Assembly (NCBI RefSeq): GCF_007655135.1
Contig: NC_045129.1
Location: forward strand, 16,404,274-16,468,273
Direction of reading: 5' to 3'
DNA: 64,000 bases
DNA from: Punica granatum
Taxonomy: Eukaryota; Streptophyta; Magnoliopsida; Myrtales; Lythraceae
Shown here: positions 49,818 through 62,556 of the stretch, piece by piece
Position numbering within the stretch: position 1 is the stretch's first letter
Layout: each line of letters opens with the position of its first letter
The notes under the pieces: generated by a model
Told to the model about the DNA's origin: nothing
The model's database searches: none
What the model saw: the letters and a program-made list of their open reading frames with translations, nothing else
Position numbers and translations under genes: made by a program

Positions 49818-50008
49818 CACATGATATGTATTTCAGTAAAAAAAGAAGTTAAGTAATTACATACAAAAAATAATTAAGGTGGGGATCACATTGAGGGGTT
49901 AAGTTAACGATAATTATGCAAGTCGTATGCCAGCGGGGCAGACAAGAGGACAAATACAATGACCAGTATTACATCAAACACCCACCACCCCACGCCCCCA
50001 CATGTCAC
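48943..50008. other. Gene-free AT-rich intergenic DNA
   Basis: Nothing supported apart from a TATATA run at 49786-49814. Confidence 0.6.
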
Positions 50009-50112
50009 CATCCATCCCCCCACAATCCCCATCCCCATCCCCATCCCCCATCCCCATCTTCATGTCATGTCGAGTCGTGTCATGTCATGTCGCGTCATGT
50101 CCTGTCCAGTCA
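50009..50112 (+). repeat. Adjacent CCCCAT and ATGTC microsatellites
   Basis: 50009-50057 repeats CCCCAT with small variants. 50060-50112 repeats ATGTC/GTGTC/CGAGTC-type pentamers. Overlapping frames of up to 136 codons (His/Pro/Ser-rich) arise from these repeats. Confidence 0.8.
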
Positions 50113-53100
50113 CACTCATCGTATTCTTCTACAGCCGGCCTCCCTTCCACCATACATACGGATATCTACCTACTTATCTATATATGGCTCGACCTCCATG
50201 GGCATGCAGTGTGTGATCATGACGTCGTCCTTAGATACTACATTGCATAGATTAGATTTCCTCAAATTAAATGCCTCCGCCTCTGCGGCCCTGCCCTCAC
50301 TCAGCCCAGCCCAGCCCTTCATTTAATTAAATTAATTTTTTTTCTTTATTATACCTTTCGAATGATTCAATATTTATTTTTTTAAAATAAATATTTAAAT
50401 TTGAGCCTTATAAATCGAAAAAAATCAAATTGAAAAAGTTTTATTTTAATGAGTCAATTTGGCTCGAACTGAATTAGTTAGAGTAAAATGAATTTTGGAA
50501 TATTAGAGTAACAAAAGGAATGTCATTTCCTTTTCTTTTTAGTTTTTTACTTATATATATTATTTATATTAAGCAAAATTCATTCAATGCCTTTTCAGCT
50601 TTATAATAAATATAATATAGATGGCCTCTTGCCCCATTAGCCTATGCAAATATATATATATATATATAATAAAAAAGAAATGAAAATTGTATCGAGGCGC
50701 ATGCAAGAAACTCATCATTGTGTCCTCTCTGTCGATCGCAGACGATCCTTCTCCCCTCCCCCTCTCTCTCTATTGTGTTGCCTTTTTATTTGGATTATAA
50801 AAATAATACAATGAAATAAATAACATAAATATCTAATAAATTAATAAAAAATTTGAATGTCAAATTTAAAATTTTTTAATTACTGTACGAATATCACTGT
50901 GTTGCCTTTTGTTTTGAGTATTTTACAAGTTCCTAAACTAATGGGAGCTTTTTCCTTTCATTTTTTTCATAAAAAAAGAAAATTCAATTGGGGAGGTCAT
51001 TGCCTCCTCAGATTGCCCCTCGGCTTGCTGGAGCATAGGCTGCTGTTCAATCAATGGTCAAATAGAATAATCGCTCAAACTTGTCCTCTGGTAAGGTTTG
51101 CATCTCTTGATCGCCATTCGATGGTGGTATACCTGCTGAGGAAAACAGAAGATTGGTAAGGAAACAGGATGCAACATTGATATAACAGTGTCCGCCATCG
51201 CCTCCATCTTTCGACAGTAATGTTCTTTATCGTAAGTTTGCTTAAATAAAAAAGGACGGTAATAGGAGATCTCCTCGGCTAGCAGTGGTTACGTATGGTC
51301 TCCAAAAGATAGGAATTAGATCTCCTCAGCCAACATTCTTAATTATGTATAGGTAACCCCTCGTGAGTCTAAAACCACGAGAAAGTCAAAATCCGGGGGT
51401 CACAAATTGACTTGATCATGTGATATTTCGAAAAACTACTAACTTGTTTGGTTTTACAACATAATTTTAAATTCATTCAATTTTAATTTCATTTATCTTC
51501 AATTCAACAATTCAATTACTTTTTTCTTTTAATTTTTTTTATCCGTTTAATTCAATTTTAATACTAAATTCTCTTTATTATCTGTTATTTTTTTTTCTCA
51601 ATTTAACAATATAATAATTATTTTTTTTTCACAATTTAACAACACAATTATTACTATCTCTCAATTATTCATTATTTTTTTTATAATTCAACAATACAAT
51701 TATTGCAAATCAATTAAAATTAAAACTCAACTGTACTTAACTTTAAAACCAAACATAATACACAATTCTGAAAGAGTACATGAAGTTTGAGTGAAGAATT
51801 TTTAGAAATAGACTACATTAGAACTAAAAGTTCGTTACTCTATCTATAGGAGATTACCAGGACCTCGCATTATGCGTAGAGGTGTTCTCCACACATGACA
51901 GTCAATCATACATGAACAATGTAGTTTCTATCCATTCTTAGTCATTATGCAATTGTGACGTCCGGACTTACTGTTATACATGCTAGAGGTTTACAAGTTT
52001 AGCCCATTCGTGCCCATTCGTGCCAGTAGTGATCAGCTATTCTATTCAATTCATGAAAGTCGTCGAGTGGAGAGTCTTTTTCACTCTCTCCTCAGTACGT
52101 ATAATATTTAGAATTTTATCTCACTATATATGTACCATAGTATGTAACAAAATCTTAAATACTAACTGATAATTGGTTGAGTATTACCGTGCTACTTACG
52201 AATCATGATAAATGGAAAAAAAAACGTTACTATCCATAGAAAGAAGGAACAAGATTGATTATTCCTCAACTGAGAGAGAGGGAAATGATTCATTTTCTGA
52301 ATCCTCAATCATTATTTTTGAATGAAGATTATCGAACAAGATATGGGGGGCAGATAATTCTCATGCCCGCTCAGTTAATCGCACAAAAGATTCCATGGGC
52401 TATACCATACTGAACTTAGGTTGACTTTTTTTACGTATCATGTAAGGTTGACCCCCACCTGCCAGATGGATATAGTATGTCCCCCTCCCCCCCCGGCTGC
52501 TGTCTTTCTACTATCCTTGCTTATGGAAAATGGCATATTTGACTCGCTTACGTGCCGTTTCTCCCGTTTACTTGATCGGATTCATTATGATTAAAATGAA
52601 AGGAGACAAACAATTAGAAAAAAAAAGAGAAGAAATTTTAGGGCTCGGCAATTGTTTCGTAGAAGCCATTCATGTTCAAATCCTCGTACAATCAGGCCGC
52701 GACTCTTTGAATTCCCCGACCTAGTTTGCCATTGCTGCATTCGAAAAGGCGAATCAGTCGAAATATCTTTTTACCATTAATTAATTGAAAAAAGAAAAAC
52801 GTTGAGAATGTTTGATCAGAATATGCGTGTGCGGGTCTCCATTTTCTTCACGCGTGTCCATTTTCTTATTTGGCTGTGGGTCTCCATTTTCTGGGAACAG
52901 GGGAACTGAGGAGGACTTGCGGGAGACCGCCGAGCCGAAAGTCACCAACCAATCAAAAGCCTAAAGAGAAATTTTAATGTTGCTCATTAATAATTCGTAA
53001 AAATTCACGAGTTCTCATAATATTCGTACACCAACAAGCCTGGTGCTGCTGGGCGAAGCAATGGAATGGCACACGTTGAATGGTTATAAGAGTCTAATAG

Positions 53101-53333
53101 CCGAAAGCATCACTAATTGAATCTAGTACAAGTAGCATGGGGTATGTAAAATCTCGTGTGAATCTGCAAGGACCATACCATGATACTAAACATTCGCATG
53201 TGGTGGATAGCAAAGGAGTACAAAGAGAGAGTTAAAAATGATATAAAACTTACTATGAATTAAGGTGATTCATAATTGATAAACTGTGAATTTATCTATA
53301 TATAATAATTTGAAACTCATCAAAAATATTTCG
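50113..53333. other. Gene-free intergenic DNA
   Basis: No supported gene. Frames at 50857 (100 codons) and 52530 (64 codons) carry no recognisable motif. 51470-51730 is T/A-rich with repeated TTCAACAAT and ATTCAATT words. Confidence 0.55.
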
Positions 53334-53563
53334 GGCCTGTTTGGTTTCAAGATGGTATTTTAAAATCACAATTCTAACTTAATTCTACTCACTACAAAAC
53401 AAAATAACTCATACAAAGTCAAAGAGTGGGCCCCATTTATACCACTTTTTTTCCACAATAAAACAACATAACACATACAAAGTCAAAGGTGGGCCCTATT
53501 TATATCACTCAAAATCAAAATCAAAATCTGATTTTAAAATCCTATTATGAAACCAAACGCAAC
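53334..53563 (+). mobile_element. MITE family B, copy 2
   Basis: The inverted relative of 43333-43565. Ends are GGCCTGTTTGGTTTCA and the inverse of GTTGCGTTTGGTTTCA. Flanks TTTCG (53329-53333 and 53564-53568) are identical, a possible short target duplication. About 230 bp with no coding capacity; superfamily not assigned. Confidence 0.65.
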
Positions 53564-53568
53564 TTTCG

Positions 53569-54279
53569 TAATTATAATCAAATGGACTCCCAAGGGTTCG
53601 ATAGATAATAATAATCTCAAAACCTTATCACATAGCACCGGAAAATGGATTTCATTTTGTTTTTTGATTAACGATCATTTGATTCAACATAAAGTTTTTA
53701 CTTTACATTATAAAATTCGAACTTTACATCGTATTTTACCGTGTTTGATTGTAAAACCAACTATTATAATCGTTTCATCGAGTTAATACTTTATAAATGT
53801 GATTGGTAAAGATTTTACATACATGAAATTATTAGATTATAAGGAAAATTATCGTCGTGCAATCCACGTCTCATTTCTGTAAAAAAATATTATATATTAT
53901 ATTATCACTTATATTCTTAGTAATTCAATATAATTGACTAAATACAATAATTTCATTTTTCGGTGAGAGAATGACAATTCCACGAATTTTCCTTTCAATC
54001 TTCACTTTTTTTTAAAAAATAAACTAACAATACTAAAAAAATAGATGGAGCAATTATTATTTTCATTGTTTAATTAACGCGGTAAAATTGCACATGTCAG
54101 AGGATGATTTGTTTCTATTGGGACGTGATTTTTCCAACAAACAACGAGAGAGAGAGAGAGGGAGAGGGAGGGAGAAGCAAAGCACTAGCAGGAAAACCAG
54201 AGGAGCACTTTACTGTGGCACCGAGCAAAGCAATTAGTTCTCTTTACTGTCATCCTCTCTCTCTCTCTCTCTCTCTGTC
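53569..54279. promoter_or_regulatory. Upstream region of the HD-ZIP III gene
   Basis: The AT-rich part runs to about 54100. Then come a GAGAGAGAGAG/GGGAGAGGGAGG purine tract (54145-54176) and a CTCTCTCTCT tract (54254-54276), common near plant transcription starts. No clear TATA box could be chosen. Promoter extent is inferred. Confidence 0.4.
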
Positions 54280-54419
54280 ATGGATTGGTTTTGCTTTGCA
54301 GGCAGCAGAAGGGAATAATTACCACCATATCTGAGATCTTCTGTTCTTTGACTCTGCGACCCTTCCCTTCCCTTCCCCGACCCTCCCCTTCAAATCTTTA
54401 TCTCTCTCTCCCCCCATTA

Positions 54420-54866
54420 ATGGCAGTTGCTGCTGCTGATCTCCGTTTTAAGCCCCTGTGTGCTGCAGCTGCTGCTACTGCTACTGCGTCCTCTGTTATC
54501 GTTATAATTATGTGAACCCCCTTAAAGATGTTTGCTTTAGCGGGGCTCTCTGTTTTTGGAGAAGATTTGGTTAAAGACCCCTCTGCTGCCATGGCCTAGA
54601 TAGATTTGATAGATATGGATCTGGGTTTTGAACACAAGTCCCATCACTCGCCGCGATATGGTTTTGGGTTGGATTGAACGCTTCTGGGTCTGTGAAAAGT
54701 AACGATTTTTGGGTCGGATAGTTTTCGGGGAGAGAAGAGAAGCTCTGATCTCGAAAGGGTTTGTGGTTTTGTACTGTAGTTCTTGTGTTTGGTGCCGCCT
54801 TGCCTCTTTGTTGCCCTTCAAGTGTTTGTTGAGATGCCTCAACCAGGCCCCGGTACCGTCGGATAG
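54420..54866 (+). other. Cluster of upstream ORFs in the presumed 5' leader
   Basis: Five short ATG-initiated frames precede the HD-ZIP III start: 54420-54515 (31 aa), 54528-54599 (23 aa), 54615-54677 (20 aa), 54658-54702 (14 aa) and 54834-54866 (MPQPGPGTVG). All end before 54916. They matter only if transcription begins upstream of 54420 and this DNA is not removed as a leader intron; neither can be read from sequence alone. Confidence 0.4.
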
Positions 54867-54915
54867 GTGAGAGCTCGAATCTTCGGATTGGGTGAAGGGG
54901 AGGCGAGTCCTGGAG

Positions 54916-56639
54916 ATGGCAATGTCATGCAAGGAGGGTAAATTAGGTCACAGCAACAGTAGTAACAGTATGGATAACGGCAAGTACGTGAGGTACACGC
55001 CGGAGCAGGTGGAGGCGCTGGAGAGGCTGTACCACGAGTGCCCGAAACCGAGCTCCCTCCGCCGACAGCAGCTCATTCGGGAGTGCCCCATCCTCTCCAA
55101 CATCGAGCCCAAGCAAATCAAGGTCTGGTTCCAGAACAGAAGGTATGCCTTGTTCGCTTTCCATCGTTGCTGCTCTCTCGCTGTATGCTTTGGCTGCTGA
55201 GGAGAGGAAAACACCGTATGTTTTGGCTTCCTGAGTTTTTACCCCAAAAGACAAAGAAAACAAAATGCTTTTTGTGGTTTTAATGTCGTTTGAGACTATT
55301 TGTTGTTCTGGAAAACACTGTGTTTTCTTGCTTTTTTTTTTTTCCTTCTAGATTATATTCCGCGGGTTCATTTGCATTTTCTGTTACCGGCTGTGGCAAT
55401 TTCTTTTATTAGTTACAGATTTTTTTTTCCTTAGATGTACAAATTCAGGGATCAACAATGAATTTTCACAAACATTTTTTCCTTTTTTTGCCTAAGATGC
55501 TTGTTCTGAGCTGAGTACCTTTTTCACAAGAACAGCGGGTATACATTAGATTTTTTGTCTTTGCTAAAAGAAAAGGATAAATGTAAATGTCATTCCTTTG
55601 TTCATTAACGCCTCAGCGCAGAACTTTCAGTAACTTCAGAAGTATTTCCCCGAAGAAGAAAAACTGGAACTTTAGAGATTTAAGAAATTGAGAAGCTCTG
55701 TTTTTTCTTTTGTAAATGCTCTTTCATACTTGTTAAACTTTGGTGGCATTTTTGGACGGAGAATGTTGCTGGGCATTCCTGACCCTGTGTTGTTTCTTGT
55801 TACAGATGCAGGGAGAAGCAGAGGAAGGAGGCTTCACGCCTGCAGGCTGTGAACAGGAAACTGACCGCAATGAATAAGTTGCTGATGGAGGAGAATGACA
55901 GGTTGCAGAAGCAGGTCTCTCAGTTGGTGTACGAGAATGGCTACTTTCGCCAACACACCCAAAATGTGAGATCTAGAGACTGACCTCTCAGTGCAGTTTT
56001 ACCATTATACATTAAAACGTCACCAACCCATTAAATCCTTAGATATAATTATCAAGTTATTTCTTTCTAATGTTTTCCGAACACTGCTTTGATAGGATAG
56101 ATCTACGAATCCATCTAATGAATGACCAGGTTCTGGTCATTAGGAAATGATCTTGTTTGCCTTTTGTGAATTGTGTTAAAGTCTGAAGCAATTCTATTTT
56201 CCATTCTGAAGTTTGGGGCATGTGGTTTGTTAAATATTACAGAGCACGCTTGCAACCAAAGACACGAGCTGTGAGTCAGTGGTGACAAGTGGTCAACACC
56301 AGTTGACATCTCAGCATCCGCCAAGGGATGCCAGTCCTGCAGGGTTAGTGAGGAGTGGGCAGTGGGCTTTATCTTATTTATTATGGTTATTGGTTCCCTT
56401 TCATTTCTGTCTTAATCTTTGTCTTTTCACTTCTAATTCTAATCTCTCCACCTCAACCCCTTTGATTGTCTCCCCATTTATCTTCTTCACATCACCTTCA
56501 CCAAGTAATGATTTTTCCCCCCCTTTCTTTTCCTTTCTCTCCTCAGGCTTTTGTCCATTGCAGAAGAGACTTTAGCAGAGTTTCTTTCAAAGGCCACTGG
56601 AACTGCTGTTGAGTGGGTCCAAATGCCTGGAATGAAGGT

Positions 56640-56670
<31 letters not shown>

Positions 56671-59600
56671 TAATGTAATATATATATATATATATGAGCA
56701 TATTATATAACTAATAACAATTGTGTCCATCAATTTAACAAATATAAGTTCTGAAAAACCCAAGAGATTTTTTACTCGTTAATGTTGGAATCTGGTTAAT
56801 TGTTATTAGCTTATGAAGATGGATGATACAACTTAATTACTCAAACATATGCTTGAGTTGTCAAGGAATGAATGATGGTTGCCATATATTTTGCTTGACT
56901 CGTGGCTGCTGCTATAATTTTAACACTGTCGATCTTTCTTGATCATGTGCAGCCTGGTCCGGATTCCATTGGAATCGTTGCTATTTCTCATGGTTGCCCT
57001 GGAGTGGCAGCACGAGCCTGCGGCCTTGTGGGTCTTGAACCTACAAGAGTAAGTGTGAACATCCCTTCCTTTGATTTCTTTTTCAGTTTCCAGTTCATAC
57101 TGCTAATGAGTACTTACAAGTGACTGGATAAAATTGAAGACATCAATTATATAAATAAAGGAAAAGATGACTGATTTCAGGTTGCTGAAATCCTCAAGGA
57201 TTGGCCATCGTGGTTCCGCGATTGCCGAGCTGTGGATGTTCTGAACGTGCTGCCAACTGCCAATGGTGGAACCATTGAGCTGCTTTATATGCAGGTATAA
57301 TACACAGTTGGCCACTCACACTTTATCACTACCTGAAACCTTCATCTATGAGTACTACATTTAATTTTATTGATTATGCAGCTCTATGCGCCGACAACTT
57401 TGGCGCCTGCTCGCGATTTCTGGTTGCTGCGATACACTTCTGTACTGGAAGATGGCAGTCTTGTGGTGAGTGTTCTCAATTCTTTCCTTGACTTTTTTTC
57501 TCCACCTCATATAACCTCTCTTTTATGATGATGATACATTGAATTCCTCCTTATTAGGTTTGTCAGAGATCGCTCAAGAACACCCAGAATGGGCCGAGCA
57601 TGCCCCCCGTGCAGCATTTTGTCCGAGCTGAAATGCTTCCAAGTGGGTACTTGATTCGTCCTTGTGAAGGGGGTGGCTCAATTATTCGCATTGTTGATCA
57701 CATGGATCTCGAGGTGAGAGAGTTGTCTTAGTTGCTATTTCGATGATCTTCCTGCAAATTACTTATTTCTTTTAATTATGCGTCTCTAACAATATTAAAC
57801 ATTGATTAAATAGCCATGGAGTGTGCCTGAAGTGTTACGTCCATTATATGAATCTTCAACGATGCTTGCCCAGAAGACAACAATGGCAGTAAGCTCTCCT
57901 AACTGTGCTCCTCCGCCAAGAGGGGTCTTAATGAATATGTTAATTACCCTCTCCTTCAAGTGTGAAGACTCAAGGCTTTCTTTGGTTTGAAGAAAATGCT
58001 GATAATTGTTTCATTTTTCCATTCTTTTCTTGGAAATTGATGATAGTCAGGGTAGTATACATTGGATTGTAAGGTGTTATTTCTCAAGTGCAATTCATCA
58101 TTTTTTTCCTGTATTTTCTTTTGGGTAAATAAAGACATCCTAGTCTTCTTTCTATCTTTTGAGACGAGGAAAATGGAAAAAGTTTTGATGGGTTTCTAAT
58201 TTTGCATGGCTTCATAAATTTAGGCTCTGCGTCAGCTGAGGCAGATAGCTCAGGAGGTTTCACAGTCTAATGTATCATCAGGCTGGGGTAGACGTCCTGC
58301 AGCTTTACGAGCTCTGAGCCAGCGGCTAAGCAGGTGGATAATATGTCACTTCAAAATCTCATAATAGAAATGTTTTCTGTTCTTGATGCTCGGAATCTGA
58401 TGAATAATGATTATCTCCAGGGGATTTAATGAGGCACTGAATGGGTTTAATGATGAGGGATGGTCGGTTATGGGAAATGATGGGATAGATGATGTCACTA
58501 TCCTTGTCAATTCATCACCTGAGAAGCTTATGGGATTGAATCTCACGTTCACTAATGGATTTTCTGCTGTTAGTAGTGCAGTTCTATGCGCTAGAGCTTC
58601 CATGCTGCTTCAGGTTAGTGCTAGAATTCTGTGGTACCCTTTTTTCAGAAATCTTAAATTACAACTCAGTGAAAGAGATTTGTTAAAATTACTGATGTTG
58701 GGAATCTCTGTTACTCAGAATGTGCCTCCTGCTGTGCTCCTCCGATTCCTTCGTGAACACAGATCTGAATGGGCAGATAACAGTATCGATGCTTACTCGG
58801 CTGCTGCTGTCAAAGCTGGGCCCTGTAGCTTACCGGGGTCACGAGTTGGGAGTTTTGGCGGTCAAGTTATACTTCCGTTGGCTAATACTATTGAGCATGA
58901 AGAGGTAATGATCAACACATACCAGTATGTTTCTGATTCTTTTGGGTATTGCATACGCTGTCCATTTCATTTGATTTCAGGCAAGATATATTTTTCTCCT
59001 AATGATGCGTAATCTGCATACCACTTTCTGTAGTTTCTGGAGGTAATTAAACTTGAGGGCATTGGTCATTGTCCTGAAGACTCAATGATGCCTCGCGATA
59101 TATTCTTCCTGCAAGTAAGTATTTACAGCTACTACTACCCTACCTGCTTAATGTTCGTTCTCATTACATCCCTAATGTTTGGGCCCTTTGCAAAAGTAGA
59201 ACCTTCATCATAATGGAGCAAAGATTGTCAGATGGTTGCCCTGTTATCTACTGTTTGCGGTTACTGGATGCTGTTTAGTTTTTTATTAAATCCTAGAAGT
59301 CACAAACTTGTTAGGCTATATGCATTTCCTTTCAGAGTCCTAGTGTAGGCTAATATGCTTCTATGATTGGTACCAAATACTCTAGTAGTTCTCTGTTAAG
59401 ACATGGCTTTATCTGATATTCTTATTGCTTCTTTGTTGGACTCAATTTGGGGCTGTAGATTCTCCCCTCTTCTTGCTCTCTCTCTCTTGCTTGCTCTCAA
59501 CATGTAATCCTCAGTTTTCTGTTTGTATTTGCTTGCTCTCTTTGTTTAATCTTTAGTTTTCTGGTTGCAGTTTCTTGCTCTGTGTTTAATCCCTGTATCC

Positions 59601-61525
59601 TTTGCTACTTTGATAGCTGTGCAGTGGAGTGGATGAGAATGCTGTGGGAACATGTGCAGAGCTAATTTTTGCTCCAATTGATGCTTCATTTGCTGATGAT
59701 GCGCCTCTTCTTCCATCCGGGTTCCGTATCATTCCTCTCGATTCCGGGAAGGTTAGCCTGAAAATAGATTTTTCTTCCATACCAATTATAGCCAAATCAA
59801 AGAAATAATTATTAAGTCATCACTTTTGCTGAAGCCTCTTCTTGAGCTCAAGTGGACTTGTGTAATTTTGGCATTGTTGATATGTTTAATAAGAGCGCTG
59901 CTATTCCTAGCCAAAAAATTATTTAGTCATCGCTTATCCTCTTCCCCACTATTTTGTCTATTGTAGGAAGCTTCCAGTCCAAACCGAACCCTTGACCTTG
60001 CCTCATCTCTTGAGATCGGGTCTGCTGGGAACAGAACATCAAATGATCTCTCTGCTGCTTCAGGATGTACGAGGTCTGTCATGACTATAGCCTTCGAGTT
60101 TGCATTTGAGAGCCACATGCAGGAACATGTGGCGTCGATGGCGCGCCAATATGTCAGAAGTATCATATCATCGGTTCAGAGGGTGGCCCTAGCCCTCTCT
60201 CCTTCCAATTTGAGTTCACATGCAGGCCTGAGGACTCCACTTGGTACTCCTGAGGCTCAAACTCTTGCTCGTTGGATTTGCCACAGTTACAGGTCTGTCA
60301 CTGCTTAGGAGGTCTCCGTTAGTTGCAGAAAATGGATTCTAAGCTTATTACTGAGCAGGGGATTATCACTTAGTCGATTGATGATAATTAGATTTTGTTT
60401 TTCCTTTTCTTGCTGAAGGTGTTATCTGGGTGTTGAGCTTCTTAAGCTGAACAATGAAGGGGGCGAATCGACTCTTAAATCCCTGTGGCATCATTCTGAT
60501 GCTATTATGTGCTGCTCTTTGAAGGTATTGTGCCTGTCTTTACCTTTTGGTGGCTTATATATCTAAGAGACTTTCACTAGAGAGAAGTGGAATGTTCCTC
60601 TTAAATGTGGCAGAAAAGCAATGAAGTACTGCTGTAGAGTACAGTAAGAAAGGATCAAACAGATTACAGAAGCATGATAGCCTGTTAAACATTCGATGCT
60701 CTATATGTTTCTGTCATATCAACCTGTAAAACAGGATTCAATTCCTCATCATTTCTTGGTACTAATAAGTCGTTTATGTTTCCAATCAAATTTTGATGCT
60801 TCAAAAATTGTGGGCTCTTTCTTCTAACTCCGAACTTGTCACACTGCTTTATCTCCAATTGAGATGGTCTAAAATTCATTGTCTCGTGCAGGCATTGCCA
60901 GTATTTACATTTGCAAACCAAGCAGGGCTGGACATGCTTGAGACCACCTTGGTTGCTCTCCAAGACATCACTCTTGAGAAGATCTTTGATGATCACGGGC
61001 GCAAGACCCTCTGCTCAGAGTTCCCTCAAATTATGCAACAGGTGAGATAGTCCGCTATAGATTGGGATTTAAACCAACCTCATACTTTTAGGTTCTTTTT
61101 AATGTGTTAAAACTTAGTTGTTTCTCGGATTATTTCTACCCTTAATTGTTTCTCGGATTGGATAAGTTTATGGATTCCAAGGCCCATGACCTAGGCCAAT
61201 TTGGTTCAAAGTCGAATTTTACTTCCCTATGTATGTTCCAAGGGTATCCGAGCCTAAATTCAGATGTAGAGACCTCTAATCATTAATAATATTATAACAT
61301 TATTCAGCAAAAAAAGAAAAGAAAGAAGTGTTAAAAACTTTTTATGGGTGAAAATGAGATTGTATTTTGTTATTGCAGGGTTTTGCATGTCTTCAAGGTG
61401 GGATTTGTCTGTCGAGCATGGGGCGGCCTGTGTCGTATGAGCGGGCAGTGGCATGGAAGGTGATGAACGAAGAGGAGAATGCTCATTGCATCTGCTTCAT
61501 GTTCGTGAATTGGTCCTTTGTCTGA
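54916..61525 (+). CDS. ATHB-15: Class III HD-ZIP transcription factor, CORONA/ATHB-15 type
   Basis: A nuclear regulator of meristem, vascular and leaf polarity patterning (family knowledge). Eighteen exons: 54916-55142, 55806-55965, 56243-56343, 56547-56637, 56953-57048, 57181-57294, 57382-57465, 57558-57713, 57814-57888, 58224-58333, 58421-58613, 58719-58904, 59034-59114, 59617-59751, 59967-60292, 60419-60524, 60892-61041, 61379-61525. All introns are GT-AG and the frame is continuous, giving 845 aa, normal for the family. Homeodomain about 20-83 (WFQNRR 71-76, split by intron 1). Zipper leucines 88, 95, 102, 109 and 116. START domain about 165-385. C-terminal MEKHLA domain about 700-845, ending CICFMFVNWSFV. 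The start MAMSCKEGKLG matches ATHB-15 orthologues; an upstream in-frame GTG at 54892 is not used. Repression by miR166 is expected. Subclade assignment rests on remembered ATHB-15 sequence. Confidence 0.95.
56627..56962 (+). promoter_or_regulatory. miR166 target site split by intron 4
   Basis: The mature-mRNA site is joined from 11 nt at the end of exon 4 (CTGGAATGAAG, 56627-56637) and 10 nt at the start of exon 5 (CCTGGTCCGG, 56953-56962). From memory of miR166, 18 of 21 positions pair, with mismatches only at the two 5'-most and the one 3'-most target bases. It encodes PGMKPGP at the front of the START domain. The genomic copy is interrupted, so only spliced RNA can be targeted. Confidence 0.9.
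56640..56697 (+). repeat. CT/TA compound microsatellite in intron 4
   Basis: A run of CTCTCTCTCT followed by TATATATATA tracts begins 2-3 bases after the exon 4 donor (GGTTCTCTC), inside the intron that divides the miR166 site. Confidence 0.9.
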
Positions 61526-62556
61526 GAAGCAGCTGTCATATAATATCTATATATATAGACTTATTTGAGTATGGGCTTGTCTTATGTTTTTTGCTGTACG
61601 GAACCTTAAGCAGTAGAACATGTCTGGTTGTTTTGGATACCTAAAAACTGAGAACCATCAACCGTATGTTATCGACCAAACTGACTTCAATCTAAGGTGT
61701 ATTAAGCTTTATTTACTACCGAATGATGATTTATATCGATCCAATTGCTCACACGACTAAATATTCAAGTCTGATGAATAAGTCCTGAGAATGTAGAAGT
61801 GGGACGATGGATCAACACCATGAACATGTCAAGCCCCTGGAACCGTCCAGGGGCATAGCACCACCATGGATCAACACTCCTGAGGTGGGACGATGGTCAT
61901 TGGGCACCTGAACATGTCAAGCCCTGTGACGTGGAATTTCCCGAAGAAAGTGAGGCGACGGTGGCCTCTCTAATCTCACATATGATGTGCTAGATAAGCA
62001 GATGTTGGCCTCTCTAATGTCACTTATGATGTGCAAAATGAGCAAAAGAAACGCACAATTTATAACAGAAAGATGTACATAAATATTCCGACAAATATTA
62101 CATATTTTAAAGCATGATGGTAAAAATTGTACGATAGGTGGTCCCACCTGCAAAATGCTCTCGTGACAGACCTCAAAAAACCTTGAAGAAGGTATACAGT
62201 TAAAGGTCTGCCCTGGCTAATCTTGGGTTAGGAAATCATTGCCCAAGAGAACTTCTAAGCTAGACAAATTACATGAAAGGATGGAATATTATGTTACACA
62301 CATCGAAACGTTACCGAGGAATTAAGACGACGGGATGCCATTATATGTAACATGCATGGGCCTCTTACAAGATCTTGCAACCCCGTACATAGAATGGTTC
62401 TCGTCGGTTAAGTACCTAGCGGACTCAGTGGATACGTATAAGATTTTACCCAACTAGAGATTAGACCGAGCTGGGGAAGAAGGTCGATAAAATTCAAACC
62501 CACCTCCCCTTGATTTGCAAGATCAGTGCCAATTAAGGCAAATGACCACCAATCAT
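61526..62556. repeat. Convergent intergenic region with small repeats
   Basis: The 3' flanks of the HD-ZIP III (+) and DUF1677 (-) genes. A 44-bp unit beginning GGCCTCTCTAAT is tandemly duplicated at 61963 and 62007. GTGGGACGATGG and GAACATGTCAAGCCC recur at about 61798-61835 and 61885-61922. GCCCCTGGA (61833-61841) and TCCAGGGGC (61846-61854) form a perfect 9-bp stem with a 4-base loop. No gene was found. Confidence 0.6.

Noticed and set aside
49916..50326. 136-codon His/Pro-rich frame
   Set aside because: Generated by CCCCAT and ATGTC microsatellites.
54841..54853. AACCAGGCCCCGG in the HD-ZIP III leader as a second miR166-related site
   Set aside because: Only a short GC-rich core resembles the microRNA itself, in the wrong sense for targeting; likely coincidence.
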